Source: Paludibacteraceae bacterium
GTDB taxonomy: Bacteria; Bacteroidota; Bacteroidia; Bacteroidales; Paludibacteraceae
DNA length: 64,000 nt
Assembly (NCBI GenBank): GCA_017559505.1
Contig: JAFYSF010000010.1
Span: 61,933 to 125,932 of the forward strand
Reading direction: 5' to 3'
Part shown: in pieces, positions 17,860 to 27,345 of the stretch
Layout: each line of letters opens with the position of its first letter
Numbering within the stretch: the first letter of the stretch is position 1
Program-made: the position numbers and the translations under genes
The notes under the pieces: model-generated
Seen by the model: the letters and a program-made list of their open reading frames with translations, nothing else
What the model was told of the DNA's origin: nothing
Databases searched by the model: none

Positions 17860-18906
17860 TCAAATAATATTACCATCCAAATCAAACAACAAATAAGAAG
17901 AACTCTTTGGATCATAAACCTCAAATCTATCTTTTGTAATCATCAAGATGCTTCCATATAACGCAGGAATTATCACTTTGTTATCCGAAAGCCTGATAAC
18001 TCCACGACCACCTGTTCCCTTCACAGTAAACGTTGCATAATCTGACAACTCTTCAGCATTATAAGATTCCATACCATATTCTCTTTCTTGATATGCAATA
18101 TACCATGTATATTTCAAAACCCAAAAACCATCAGCGGTTAAAAAATCTTGCAACACATTTCCCTCAAAATCCAAATGCTTCATCCAACCATCCTTCACAA
18201 CGACAACACCACCCTCTGCATACTCAATATAGTCATATTCAAGAGCCAATATAAATGTAGAATCACTCAACAAACCATATTTACCATTATCTCTCACAAC
18301 ACGATACTTATTTCTCCAACCACTATGAATCTCATCATACTTAGGCTCAATCACCCAATTCCCCGATTTATCAATCAAACCACAAGCGCCTCTATCATCT
18401 ATCATAATCGACAACCCACCTTCAAATAGAATATCTACATCAAACATTCTATAGCCATAGTCAAACTTATAAGGTATCACAAATTCATTATCTTTATTGA
18501 TAAACCCAACTTTATCATCCTTAACCACAGCCGCTAACCCTTCAGAGAATATCCAAGCATGATCATATTCTGGCTCAATAGCCACCTCGCCAGTGTTCAC
18601 ATTCAAATAACCACGTTTATTATCTTTACAAAACACAGTTAACGAATCATTATCAGGACGAGAAGAAACCCAATCAAGATTTTTCAATGTAAATTCACCA
18701 AGTTTCTCATTATAAACGAAATATTTATCAGCATTACGAGCAACCCAAACCTCTACATCATTTGACAAACTTCTATAACAATACTTTCGCGTAGAATGCT
18801 CATAAAAAGCATTCAACACACATACACCAATAATGACAGCAATTAAGCAAACAACAGACAACATAACCTTCCAAGTTACATTCAATCCTTTTTTCAATTT
18901 TCCCAT
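17860..18906 (-). CDS. WG-repeat protein with N-terminal membrane anchor
   Basis: The 348-residue protein has one N-terminal hydrophobic segment (VMLSVVCLIAVIIGVCVL, about residues 15-32) and then a beta-rich body of WG/KWG-type repeats, for example RGYLNVNTGEVAIEPEYD, KVGFINKDNEFVIPYKFD and ACGLIDKSGNWVIEPKYD. WG repeats probably form beta-propeller-like or beta-solenoid surfaces and are common in Bacteroidota accessory genes; no enzymatic motif is visible. The anchor suggests a periplasm-facing or cell-surface location. Its 3' end has been duplicated at 17465-17605, and a terminator follows. Confidence 0.75.
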   Translation of the reverse strand: MGKLKKGLNVTWKVMLSVVCLIAVIIGVCVLNAFYEHSTRKYCYRSLSNDVEVWVARNADKYFVYNEKLGEFTLKNLDWVSSRPDNDSLTVFCKDNKRGYLNVNTGEVAIEPEYDHAWIFSEGLAAVVKDDKVGFINKDNEFVIPYKFDYGYRMFDVDILFEGGLSIMIDDRGACGLIDKSGNWVIEPKYDEIHSGWRNKYRVVRDNGKYGLLSDSTFILALEYDYIEYAEGGVVVVKDGWMKHLDFEGNVLQDFLTADGFWVLKYTWYIAYQEREYGMESYNAEELSDYATFTVKGTGGRGVIRLSDNKVIIPALYGSILMITKDRFEVYDPKSSSYLLFDLDGNII

Positions 18907-18944
18907 GATAGTTTATTTTTTTAAATTAATAATAAAAATATGTT

Positions 18945-19388
18945 TTATTCCACAATTTCATACTCCACCCCAAACCATTCCATCAAAGTCTCCTCTACTT
19001 TCAAGTTTATTGCAGGCGTAATCTTACTCTTAATCTTTTTATATACATAGAGCATCGCCACCCCATCATCCAACGCCCCCAATAACTTATACACCGCTCT
19101 CGGCACCAAATCCAAAGGCAAAATAGTATAAACAATCGCAGCATAAATAAGCACACGATCAAGCGTCGACGTATTCTCATCCTCCATCACATAATAGAAT
19201 TGTAGCAACGGACGCGCCGCCACCCTACCAGCCTTCAACGCCCACGGGCGCAACTTCTCCCACAAAGCATTCATCTTACCACGCCAATCCACATTCTTAA
19301 CTTTCTCAAGAAGTCCAGAAACATCCTTACCCATCACCCAATAAGCAAGAATCATAATCGAAATTCCAATCAGTAACATAATATTCAA
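18945..19388 (-). CDS. DUF1232 (YkvA-type) membrane protein
   Basis: The 147-residue protein has an N-terminal membrane segment (MLLIGISIMILAYWVM) and the YkvA/DUF1232 signature with ILPLDLVPRAV (usual form P-x-D-x-I-P-D) and the following LGALDDGVAML helix. The family is widespread and its function is not established. It is on the same strand as its neighbours in an accessory island, 38 bp upstream of the WG gene. Confidence 0.8.
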   Translation of the reverse strand: MNIMLLIGISIMILAYWVMGKDVSGLLEKVKNVDWRGKMNALWEKLRPWALKAGRVAARPLLQFYYVMEDENTSTLDRVLIYAAIVYTILPLDLVPRAVYKLLGALDDGVAMLYVYKKIKSKITPAINLKVEETLMEWFGVEYEIVE

Positions 19389-19438
19389 GTTTTTAATTAT
19401 CTTTTTCCTTTATAGAGTCCCACACCCACCAAAATCTA

Positions 19439-19915
19439 TCACCAAATAGGTTTTTTATCCAATAATTCTTGTTTTAAACGTAAAGCCTTATTATAAACCC
19501 CTTCACAAAAAGGATCTCCCATCAATTGAAAGAGCAATAATACTTGAAAATCAATATCAACAAAAGCATCAACATACTCAGTTGGGCTACCGAACCTACC
19601 AACTCCACCCACACCCCAACGAACAACAGATATACCGTCATCATTAAATCCACTAACAAAAATACCATAAGGAGCATACAATAACTTCAATTGAGCCACA
19701 TGTCCCATATCTCCAACTGCAGAGAAATCAACATCCTCATGTGCAAAAATCTTCACATATCCACTACCATCCACCATCTCAACAACTTTTTTCATCTCAC
19801 AATTCACCAAATAGCGTTGATGCGAATGCTTATGTTTTAACTCCACTATAAAAAGAAAATCACAAAGCGCCCTATAAGTATACTCTTTCTCCCCATATTT
19901 ATATTCCACCAACAA
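19439..19915 (-). CDS. Hypothetical protein, about 158 aa, non-ATG start
   Basis: The protein is soluble, mixed alpha/beta by composition, and I do not recognise its family. No ATG is available at the 5' end: the open frame begins after a TAA near 19963, and the first candidate starts are TTG 19915 and GTG 19909. The frame may therefore be 5'-truncated or use a weak start. It begins just downstream of the macro-like gene (stop 19938) and is probably cotranscribed. Confidence 0.5.
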   Translation of the reverse strand: MLVEYKYGEKEYTYRALCDFLFIVELKHKHSHQRYLVNCEMKKVVEMVDGSGYVKIFAHEDVDFSAVGDMGHVAQLKLLYAPYGIFVSGFNDDGISVVRWGVGGVGRFGSPTEYVDAFVDIDFQVLLLFQLMGDPFCEGVYNKALRLKQELLDKKPIW

Positions 19916-19937
19916 TTTTTCATATAGCGTTGATGGA

Positions 19938-20369
19938 CTATAAAAAAACAGATGGCCGTTTTATATCTTTCAACTTCAAAACATGCCAAAAACACTGAGG
20001 CAGACTCACATTTGCCAACTTTGATGCTTCTTCAAACATAGGAGCAATATCCCACTCACTCCTACATCCACCACCACACCCAATAGGCGTTACAAGAAAA
20101 TGCAATTCAGGATGCTCTAGTGCGTATTTAGTAAAAACACCAACTGATTCACGAATCTCCTTCAGCCCAATTGCACCACCAATAGTAGGTATGGCATATG
20201 ATTGTCCTTGTCGTCCTTCGCGCTGACCCATCACAGCTCCAAAATGTTCTAAAGCAAAATTTGATGCACCATCAAAGTGGCGGCCCGAGTTTCGGCATCC
20301 AAACACAAAAATTTCATTCTCCTTAAGAGTTGTTATACACCCTGAAGTTACTCTTTCTTTTGATTCCAT
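19938..20369 (-). CDS. Macro-domain-like protein of the A1S_2505 (phage-related) type
   Basis: The 143-residue protein shows the pattern NEIFVFGCRNSGRHFDGASN, then GQREGRQGQSYAIPT, then FLVTPIGCGGG and DIAPMFEEA. This arrangement is typical of a family annotated as phage-related A1S_2505, which looks like a divergent macro (ADP-ribose-binding) fold. ADP-ribose or a nucleotide derivative is the likely ligand by resemblance only. No signal peptide or membrane segment. It lies in a leftward gene string between the RCC1-like gene and a hypothetical gene. Confidence 0.65.
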   Translation of the reverse strand: MESKERVTSGCITTLKENEIFVFGCRNSGRHFDGASNFALEHFGAVMGQREGRQGQSYAIPTIGGAIGLKEIRESVGVFTKYALEHPELHFLVTPIGCGGGCRSEWDIAPMFEEASKLANVSLPQCFWHVLKLKDIKRPSVFL

Positions 20370-20387
20370 AATATCATTATTTACAAA

Positions 20388-21260
20388 TCAACAAGATAAA
20401 ATCTCTCCTGAACTCGTTATACCCACTACCCTACAGAATTTACATTCAACACTCACCAAATTCTTCCATTCTTTAGCAACAGACTTTTTCCTACCTTCAA
20501 TCTCAATCGTCCCATCTCTTTTGAGCCCAACTATAATACGATCTCCAACTGATATCTGAATAATGTCACTCCACTCCTTTACACCATCAAAAGTATCAGA
20601 AAAAACCGTTCCGTATTTATATAATACTGCTGACGAATCTGTTCCATAATAATAGCTACAGCAGTCTATTTGAACAACATCTGAGCAATTATCATAGAAA
20701 TGAGTATTAGTGTACCCATCAACACTATGGTACAAAACCTTCCCTGCCTCTGTTAGACCCATGATATTACTAAAACCAACAGCAACTTGCTTAATATCAC
20801 GCCAACCTTTTACTACTTTGTGATGTTGTGGAATGTCTTCCCAACCACCAGATTCATCTATTGACTCTACTGTACCATCATCGAACAATACTACAGTATG
20901 ACCTTCAGTCGCAACTACATCTTTCACATTACTTAGCATTTCAACATAATAAAAACGTTCAAATTCACGAGCCTTTCCACTAGTTATTATTCTACCATGC
21001 CTTGTGAGTGCCATATATCCAGCAAAAGTAGCCGCTAATTTAACTATGCCCTCATTGGTAGATAATTGACAGAAAGAATCATTATCCCCAATCAAAGTTT
21101 GATGTCCATTATCATTCAGCACCAACGCAAAATCACGAGCAATTGCAATTTGACCCTTTGGAACTGGCAATTTACCCTCTATCTCTGCTAAATAGCGATT
21201 TAACCCATAATTTTCCCTATCTCCAGTTTTAGTTAGGCGAAATAAACTGTCATAAATCAT
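20388..21260 (-). CDS. RCC1-like beta-propeller protein
   Basis: The 290-residue protein is made of about five repeats of roughly 50 residues with the RCC1-like pattern hydrophobic-A-V-G-x-x-H/N-x-x-G-L-x-x-D/A-G, for example VVATEGHTVVLFDDGTV, QVAVGFSNIMGLTEAGKV and QISVGDRIIVGLKRDGTI. This suggests a beta-propeller used for protein or DNA contacts. There is no signal peptide, so it is probably cytoplasmic. Bacterial RCC1-like proteins have varied, mostly unknown roles. It lies 12 bp from the next upstream gene. Confidence 0.7.
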   Translation of the reverse strand: MIYDSLFRLTKTGDRENYGLNRYLAEIEGKLPVPKGQIAIARDFALVLNDNGHQTLIGDNDSFCQLSTNEGIVKLAATFAGYMALTRHGRIITSGKAREFERFYYVEMLSNVKDVVATEGHTVVLFDDGTVESIDESGGWEDIPQHHKVVKGWRDIKQVAVGFSNIMGLTEAGKVLYHSVDGYTNTHFYDNCSDVVQIDCCSYYYGTDSSAVLYKYGTVFSDTFDGVKEWSDIIQISVGDRIIVGLKRDGTIEIEGRKKSVAKEWKNLVSVECKFCRVVGITSSGEILSC

Positions 21261-21272
21261 AATATCTATTTT

Positions 21273-21686
21273 CTAATTTAACGTAGAATTATCACTCGCA
21301 GCTTCCACCAACCCCTCAAGCAAATCATGAAATTGTTGGTATGACACATGCAAAGCCTCCACAGCATGCTCCACCATATCACCAAGATTAACACCCTCAT
21401 GCACACGCGCCTCATAGCAACACCAAACCAAATTATCTACCACCACCAATTTCACAACCTTCATTTTGTTATTGATCGAATTCAATATAGTAAGCATCAT
21501 ACCCAAATCATCATCATCCACTTCCATAATCCCAGGAATATACATTTTCAGATACTCCTCATCACCATCCATATACACATATTTCACCATTTGGTACTTA
21601 AACCCAATACCAAACTCCTCTTTTTGAGGCAAAAGACCCAACTTCTGCAACTCAACCATTACTTTGTCAATCAATTTCATAATCAT
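21273..21686 (-). CDS. YbjN / type III chaperone-like small protein
   Basis: The 137-residue acidic protein shows a helix, a five-strand sheet and a helix by pattern, with hydrophobic strand pairs FKYQMVKYVYMDG, YLKMYIPGIM and VVKLVVVDNLVWCCYEARV and a helical C-terminus. This is what YbjN and secretion-chaperone-fold proteins look like. The assignment is by fold impression only. No membrane segment. It is 8 bp from the upstream small gene, so it is cotranscribed with it. Confidence 0.45.
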   Translation of the reverse strand: MIMKLIDKVMVELQKLGLLPQKEEFGIGFKYQMVKYVYMDGDEEYLKMYIPGIMEVDDDDLGMMLTILNSINNKMKVVKLVVVDNLVWCCYEARVHEGVNLGDMVEHAVEALHVSYQQFHDLLEGLVEAASDNSTLN

Positions 21687-21694
21687 TAATATTT

Positions 21695-22090
21695 TTATTT
21701 TTTATACAATACACGTTCCGCTATTTCTACAGCCTTTTCATCCAATTTAGCCTGTTTTATCACGCCCCAAATTTGAGTAATCACAACTGGCGAAAACAAA
21801 CACACCGTGACAATCGTCGGCAACAATTGTTGTTTCACCACACTAACCCCAGCATAAAAATCAATATTTCCATCACGCGATGGTTTCATAGTTACTTTCA
21901 GGGCCGACTTCAAGCCAACAATAGCCTTAAACAATCCACCCTTAGTGATATAAACCTCTGTAGTAGAACCAGAGTTTTCAATTCTCACTTCATAACCTTC
22001 AGCCACAAACTCCTTCCGAATCTGTTCTGCAATCGATGGAATCTCAACCAGATTCCCATACAACTTCTTCTTAATAGAAAATGCACCCAT
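21695..22090 (-). CDS. Small C-terminally anchored hypothetical protein, 131 aa
   Basis: I do not recognise this protein. It has a soluble beta-rich N-terminal part (for example YEVRIENSGSTTEVYITKGG and LKVTMKPSRDGNIDFYAGV), one hydrophobic segment (LLPTIVTVCLFSPVVITQIW, about residues 88-107) and a charged tail. Beta-rich plus single anchor suggests a membrane-peripheral protein. It is the first gene of the leftward string reaching to the WG gene, and is separated from the large Hsp70-like gene by a 132-bp gap with a weak hairpin. Confidence 0.5.
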   Translation of the reverse strand: MGAFSIKKKLYGNLVEIPSIAEQIRKEFVAEGYEVRIENSGSTTEVYITKGGLFKAIVGLKSALKVTMKPSRDGNIDFYAGVSVVKQQLLPTIVTVCLFSPVVITQIWGVIKQAKLDEKAVEIAERVLYKK

Positions 22091-22149
22091 AATAGTAATT
22101 TTTAATTGTTTCCTATTACAGAGTGCATTTGAATAAGAAATCTAGCACC

Positions 22150-22169
22150 AGTATAAATCTTTTTATACT
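22150..22169 (-). terminator. Weak hairpin after the Hsp70-like gene
   Basis: AGTATAAA (22150-22157) and TTTATACT (22162-22169) form an 8-bp AT-rich stem. On the minus strand it is followed by a T-rich stretch, so it could be a weak terminator. Confidence 0.35.
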
Positions 22170-22222
22170 AAAATAAAGAATTTTTACAAACTGAAATCTA
22201 TGACTATATTAAAAATACTAAC

Positions 22223-25200
22223 TCAAAAACAGACACCATTATACCGATTTTGTAACATATCTTTAACATACTTCTTCATATCCTCAAAAGCCATAGGATC
22301 TCCATTATTATCAAGAATACCACATTCTTTAATATATGTTTTTTGCAATGATAAATTATTTAATATTAACGCCTCCTTGTAATCATTAATAGAAAGTTCT
22401 AAATAAATATTACTATGTTCATCATCATACTTAAAACAGAAATCACTATCAAACACTCTCCTATCAATCGGAGTTCTATCTAATTCTGCCAATGAAATAT
22501 TAAGTTGTGTCTTTTGTTTGAGGACAGAAATAAAATCTTTAACTTTTAATATTTTTTCCCCTAAACAACGACCATTTATTTCATCTAATTCTATATTATA
22601 GCATATATACCTAATGTCTCTTCGTGTTGTATTCGGCATTAACATCCACCATGGTAAAAATGTAATACAAGCCTTATAATAATCACCCAACCCCAAAAAC
22701 ATATTAAACCAACAATTATCAAATCTAACACTAATAACCCTTGGTAAGAAATTAATATTTAAAAACTCTATGTTATTACATTTAAATACAGCTTTATTGT
22801 ATCCATGAAGGCTTCCTGTTGGTATCGTAAATGGAACTTTTATAATAGACTCTTCTACAGATGAAATTATTCTTTCAAATTTTAATTCTAAATTTTTCTG
22901 ACCCGTATAATCATAAAAAATTATATCAAACAAAAGAGTTTCATTATTTGAATTTGACTTTAATACTTTTAAATTAATGTCATATTCATTATTTTTATCT
23001 TGAGAATATGAAATATTTTCAGTCAAGTAATTTTCACTGTTATGTTGAGATATACCAAGATTAGTAAAATAATTGTTCCTATTAGACAAAATTTCATCTA
23101 TTTTTAATAAAACATCTTTCTTAATTATACTAATCCGTTCATTTCTATTAGGAACTCTATTTATAAAATCATCACGACCAATGTTTTTTTCTAAACTTCT
23201 ATTAACTGCTCTAATAATAGTCTCAAGCTCATCACCGTTTCTATGTTGATCCCATGTAAAACCAATCCTTGTACTCTCAATACCACTTTTAACAATTTCA
23301 TAAAAAAAACCTCCTTCTTCAAAATAAAAATTAGGATATAGAAATCCTATACGTGGTTCTATTTCAAAAGATAAATCTAAAATATCATTAGGACATATCC
23401 TTTCCTTAATTCTTCGCACTTCTTCTTTTATCCTAGCATTAATAACTTCCTTTACTTGAGTATAAATTTTTTCGGAATTATTAATACTTTTAATATATCT
23501 CATATAGTAATTTAAAATATCTAATCCATTAAGAATTGAATACTGTCTTATTTGAGTACAACAATTATTAATGCACTCTAATGTTTTTTCTTGAAGAATT
23601 GTCCTTAATACGTCTTCATATATGTTTCTATAAGAGATGCGTTCTATTTCCTCTCGTAAAAAATTAAAATTATTACTAAGAGTTAATGGATTTATATAAT
23701 TATCTTCAACTTTAAAAGTTGGTTTAAAAAGCATATTATTAAAAAAAAGTCTATCAATACATAGTAAAATATCAGTCCTAATATTATCAGCCCATTGGTC
23801 TATATTAGGAACTTTATTTATAAAATCATCACAACCAATGTTTCCTGTTAAACTTTTATTAACTACTCTAATAATAGTCTCAACCTCATCACTGTTTCTA
23901 AATTGATCCCATGTAAAATTAAACCTTGTACTCTCAATACCACTTTTAACAATTTTATAAAAAAAACCTCCTTCTTCAAAATAAAAATTAGGATATAGAG
24001 ACTCTATACATGGTTCTATTTCAAAAGATAGATCTGAAATATCATTAGGACATATCCTTTCCTTAATTATCCGCACTTCTTCTTTTATACTAGCATTAAT
24101 AACTTCCTTTACTTGAATACAAATTTCCTTGGACTCATCATTAATACTCTTAATATAACTCATATAGTGATTTAAAATATCAGATCCGTTAAGGCTTGAT
24201 TCCTGTCTTATTTGAGTACAACAATTATTAATGCACTCTAATGTTTTTTCTTGAAGAATTGTCCTTAATCCGTCTTTATATATGTTTATATAAGAAATAT
24301 TGTTCAATTCTCTACGCAAACGACCTAAATTTTTTAACAAATTTTCCGCATACAAAGCAATACCTTTAGCCACAACATATTCAGGATTAGAATCATCAAT
24401 ATCTATGTCAACATTACCACCAAAAATTTCTATAATTTTCTCTTTTATCCACCCCATATTACAAGCACCACCACTTAGAATTATTTTATTTATAGAAACG
24501 TTCAACTCATCTACCCTACTTTTCAAATTTACAAAATCATTCCTAACCGCATTTATATATGACTCACAAACTCCACTTGTTCCTCTGAAAAAACCTTGAG
24601 TACTAAATTTATATTGATCATCATTTAAAATATTTTCTCCTGTTTCCGTATAAAAAGTATACGAAAATTTATAGTCAAATGGCCTTTTTAGGTTATCTGG
24701 ATTATAATTTGTGTAAGCACGTTCTTTTTCTATTCTTAAGTTATATTCTAGCGTAGTTCTAACATCATAAAAAGCATATCCATTTTGTTGCAAGAGTTGT
24801 TCTGTAGCTAATTTTGTTTGCTGAAAATTGCTATTAAGACAGCGTCTATAAGATTCAAGCATCGCACGCTCTACAGCTCTTGCTCCTAAATAATCATTAG
24901 ACCAATCATCATCTGAAACTTTTAAACCTTTACATATTAATGTATAATCAATAGTACTAGAACCAAAATCTATCACTAAAACATCATTATCATTATCACG
25001 ATGAGGAAAATATGCCGCATCACTTTCACTTATTAAAAATAATATTTCTTGGTGGAACTCAGACAAAGCATTATTAAAAAAATTTATATATTCCTGCCGA
25101 TCCTCTTCATTCCATTTGGTTGGACATGCAATACATATATAGAAATTACTATCACCTATTCCATTACCCGTCAAATAATCATTATTGGTAATGATTCGTT

Positions 25201-25486
25201 TATAAATATCCTTTATAAAAGCCTCGTATGCAGGCCTCTTTTGGTCGTCTAAAGTTGAAATTCGTGCTTTAAAATCAATTATAATAGTTCCTGGTTCTGT
25301 CGTAGAAAAGTGTCCATCTTTTGTTAAATTTATAGCTGTCCTAATTTTTAGTCCAGCTTGATTAGTTGCATTTATCAAATTAACGCTACCTGAAGATTGA
25401 GCATTAGGCATACCTCGATTTATTCGTATAAACCAAGCAGATGTTTCCGCATTACCGAAATCTATACCAACTATATATTCTTTCAT
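22223..25486 (-). CDS. Very large Hsp70/actin-fold ATPase-like protein with internal duplication
   Basis: Starting from ATG 25486 (a GTG 14 codons upstream is possible but less likely), the protein has about 1087 residues. Residues 1-390 are an Hsp70/DnaK-type nucleotide-binding domain: phosphate-1 GIDFGNAETS near 6, phosphate-2 VIDFGSSTIDYT near 169 and the adenosine motif LSGGACNMGW near 335. The canonical DnaK substrate-binding domain is not recognisable. Instead two helical units of about 190 residues (near 393-580 and 613-800) are close copies at the DNA level, both containing ILQEKTLECINNCCTQIRQ and YPNFYFEEGGFFY. A beta-rich C-terminal region (about 830-1087) follows. Family norm is about 600-640 residues. 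The role is unknown; context suggests partnership with the AAA+ protein at 27342. Confidence 0.8.
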   Translation of the reverse strand: MKEYIVGIDFGNAETSAWFIRINRGMPNAQSSGSVNLINATNQAGLKIRTAINLTKDGHFSTTEPGTIIIDFKARISTLDDQKRPAYEAFIKDIYKRIITNNDYLTGNGIGDSNFYICIACPTKWNEEDRQEYINFFNNALSEFHQEILFLISESDAAYFPHRDNDNDVLVIDFGSSTIDYTLICKGLKVSDDDWSNDYLGARAVERAMLESYRRCLNSNFQQTKLATEQLLQQNGYAFYDVRTTLEYNLRIEKERAYTNYNPDNLKRPFDYKFSYTFYTETGENILNDDQYKFSTQGFFRGTSGVCESYINAVRNDFVNLKSRVDELNVSINKIILSGGACNMGWIKEKIIEIFGGNVDIDIDDSNPEYVVAKGIALYAENLLKNLGRLRRELNNISYINIYKDGLRTILQEKTLECINNCCTQIRQESSLNGSDILNHYMSYIKSINDESKEICIQVKEVINASIKEEVRIIKERICPNDISDLSFEIEPCIESLYPNFYFEEGGFFYKIVKSGIESTRFNFTWDQFRNSDEVETIIRVVNKSLTGNIGCDDFINKVPNIDQWADNIRTDILLCIDRLFFNNMLFKPTFKVEDNYINPLTLSNNFNFLREEIERISYRNIYEDVLRTILQEKTLECINNCCTQIRQYSILNGLDILNYYMRYIKSINNSEKIYTQVKEVINARIKEEVRRIKERICPNDILDLSFEIEPRIGFLYPNFYFEEGGFFYEIVKSGIESTRIGFTWDQHRNGDELETIIRAVNRSLEKNIGRDDFINRVPNRNERISIIKKDVLLKIDEILSNRNNYFTNLGISQHNSENYLTENISYSQDKNNEYDINLKVLKSNSNNETLLFDIIFYDYTGQKNLELKFERIISSVEESIIKVPFTIPTGSLHGYNKAVFKCNNIEFLNINFLPRVISVRFDNCWFNMFLGLGDYYKACITFLPWWMLMPNTTRRDIRYICYNIELDEINGRCLGEKILKVKDFISVLKQKTQLNISLAELDRTPIDRRVFDSDFCFKYDDEHSNIYLELSINDYKEALILNNLSLQKTYIKECGILDNNGDPMAFEDMKKYVKDMLQNRYNGVCF
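23090..24310 (-). repeat. Internal direct duplication of about 560 bp within the Hsp70-like gene
   Basis: Unit 1 is about 24310 to 23745 and unit 2 about 23650 to 23090, offset by 660 bp at the well-aligned start. Long stretches are nearly identical in DNA (for example around 23571-23631 and 24231-24291), and small in-frame length differences occur, so the duplication is fairly recent but has diverged. Confidence 0.88.
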
Positions 25487-25524
25487 GATTCTTAATTTTA
25501 GCAAAAAGTTTTTATTACAATATA

Positions 25525-26256
25525 TCACCCCATAGGAAGAACAACTTTACCTTTTAATATGACATTATCACCATTCATTAAAGCGTAAACCGTTGTCGTT
25601 ATACTTTCTACATTAGCATTTGTAGCATCAAAAAAATCTGCATACATAGGTGTATATTCACAGAATTCATATTCAAATCTCATCATTATATCTTCAATAT
25701 CTTTTTTCAGTTCGAACCTTTCATTTTTTCTGCACGACCATGAATGTAATTTCTGAAACCAAAAAAGAAGTTCATTATGTATAGTCCTTGTTTCCCGAGA
25801 AATATTATCTAGCTCTATTAAATTATTATAAACATCATCAATATACCTAACAAGTACCTCTTTATTTGTATTTATTTTATTTTTTTTTACAATCTCAGTT
25901 TGTTTTGAGACTTTAAATAATAAAAAAGATAAACCAATTAACAAACCAGACATTATAGACCAGAAATCACTAGAACACTGTTTAGTTAAAAGAAGTATTC
26001 CAACAACTACTCCCACTGTACATAAACTACAAGCAAGATTTTTATATCCTTTTCGAATAATTACAAACTGCTCTATATCTATTTCGTATTCTATTGGAAA
26101 CACAATACTCCTTAAAATATTATTTACAATATTATAAATATGTACATTTTTAAAATTATACACACTAATCCTATCGATAAGTAGCTCTCTGCATATTTCT
26201 TGCGCTTGACTATACTTAATCCCTTCCGTATAAATCTGATCTAATTTACTATTCAT
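25525..26256 (-). CDS. Hypothetical membrane protein with two helices
   Basis: Starting at ATG 26256 (an upstream TTG is less likely), the protein has about 243 residues. It has two adjacent membrane segments (LACSLCTVGVVVGILLLT and FWSIMSGLLIGLSFLLF, about residues 75-115) between a helical N-terminal part and a helical C-terminal part (coiled-coil-like around 120-200). I do not recognise a family. It ends 39 bp before the Hsp70-like start and would be cotranscribed with it. It could be a membrane receptor or anchor for the neighbouring ATPases; this is inference from position. Confidence 0.6.
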   Translation of the reverse strand: MNSKLDQIYTEGIKYSQAQEICRELLIDRISVYNFKNVHIYNIVNNILRSIVFPIEYEIDIEQFVIIRKGYKNLACSLCTVGVVVGILLLTKQCSSDFWSIMSGLLIGLSFLLFKVSKQTEIVKKNKINTNKEVLVRYIDDVYNNLIELDNISRETRTIHNELLFWFQKLHSWSCRKNERFELKKDIEDIMMRFEYEFCEYTPMYADFFDATNANVESITTTVYALMNGDNVILKGKVVLPMG

Positions 26257-26334
26257 AACCAACTAAATATTCTTAGGTATTATTATTTTACTAATTCTTA
26301 CTATCAACAAAATTCTCTAAATAGCTTCATAAAA

Positions 26335-27345
26335 TTATCCATATATTGAATTCTCAGTATAAATATTTAAATAATCACCAGTTGTGTCTACTGCAATTAT
26401 TTGCGCTTCATCTGAAGTTTGCCTAAAACCAGCATAAACTTCTTGTAATGTAAAATTATCCTTTTCAATATAAATTTCACCATTTGAATATAGATAAATA
26501 GGCTTTTCATTTTCATCTAATCCTATTGAAACAACATCCTCAACCACATCCGGATTATCTTTATCCGGCTTGTGAATTTCTAATTGTATCACATTTTTAA
26601 CTAAATTCGGTTTAAGCATAAGTGTAATTTGATTATTAGATCCAGTTAGAATACTAGGTAGTAATTTATAACATTTATTACCGCAAAAAACTCCAATAAC
26701 ACAACTTTTAGACTCAATATCTACATTCTGTTCGCCCAATTGGATAGTTATTTTTTTATCAGGATTTACATTTATAAAGACACAACGTCTCAATGGGTAT
26801 TCAATATTAATTGCTGGCTCTAAAACTATATTTCCCCAACAACGATTGTACTCTCTAATTGATGAAACAACTTCTGATTTATTATTAGTAAAATATTCAT
26901 CGTATTTTACATTAATATCACTTTTTCGATCATTCGCTCCTAATAACAGATACAGTAACGTATAACCAATAATTGTTTTCTTTGTTAATTGATTTTGCTT
27001 TTTTATGTTTTCAATCTCGCCTTGTAATCTACCCAGAGGATATACTTGTGTATCGCCAAAATTAGTTTCAATCTTTAACTCTGTAGAATCTAATTTTATT
27101 CGTTGCAATTCTTTATCAGGATTAACCAACCACACATAAAGTCTTTGCATCAAATAAAACTCTGCATCACTATCTACAAAGTAATATTCCTCTTGTGGTT
27201 TGGTCTGGGATTCAACACGCCTATTGATTTCACTTCTAAATAAAGAGATGAAATCTTCTTTCTTTACCCAGAATTCCCCCCATTCGAAGAATCTTCTAAA
27301 ATCTGAAATACGTAGGATTACTACTCCTTGTAATGTTATCATCAT
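26335..27345 (-). CDS. Hypothetical protein, 336 aa
   Basis: I do not recognise this protein. Residues about 40-150 are helical and charged, and from about 165 onward it is beta-rich with alternating hydrophobics (for example VFINVNPDKKITIQLGEQNV, QITLMLKPNLVKNVIQLEIH). No signal peptide or membrane helix, so it is probably cytoplasmic. The start ATG overlaps the stop of the AAA+ gene in an ATGA arrangement, which implies translational coupling and a shared function with that ATPase, for example as adaptor or substrate receptor. Confidence 0.6.
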   Translation of the reverse strand: MMITLQGVVILRISDFRRFFEWGEFWVKKEDFISLFRSEINRRVESQTKPQEEYYFVDSDAEFYLMQRLYVWLVNPDKELQRIKLDSTELKIETNFGDTQVYPLGRLQGEIENIKKQNQLTKKTIIGYTLLYLLLGANDRKSDINVKYDEYFTNNKSEVVSSIREYNRCWGNIVLEPAINIEYPLRRCVFINVNPDKKITIQLGEQNVDIESKSCVIGVFCGNKCYKLLPSILTGSNNQITLMLKPNLVKNVIQLEIHKPDKDNPDVVEDVVSIGLDENEKPIYLYSNGEIYIEKDNFTLQEVYAGFRQTSDEAQIIAVDTTGDYLNIYTENSIYG

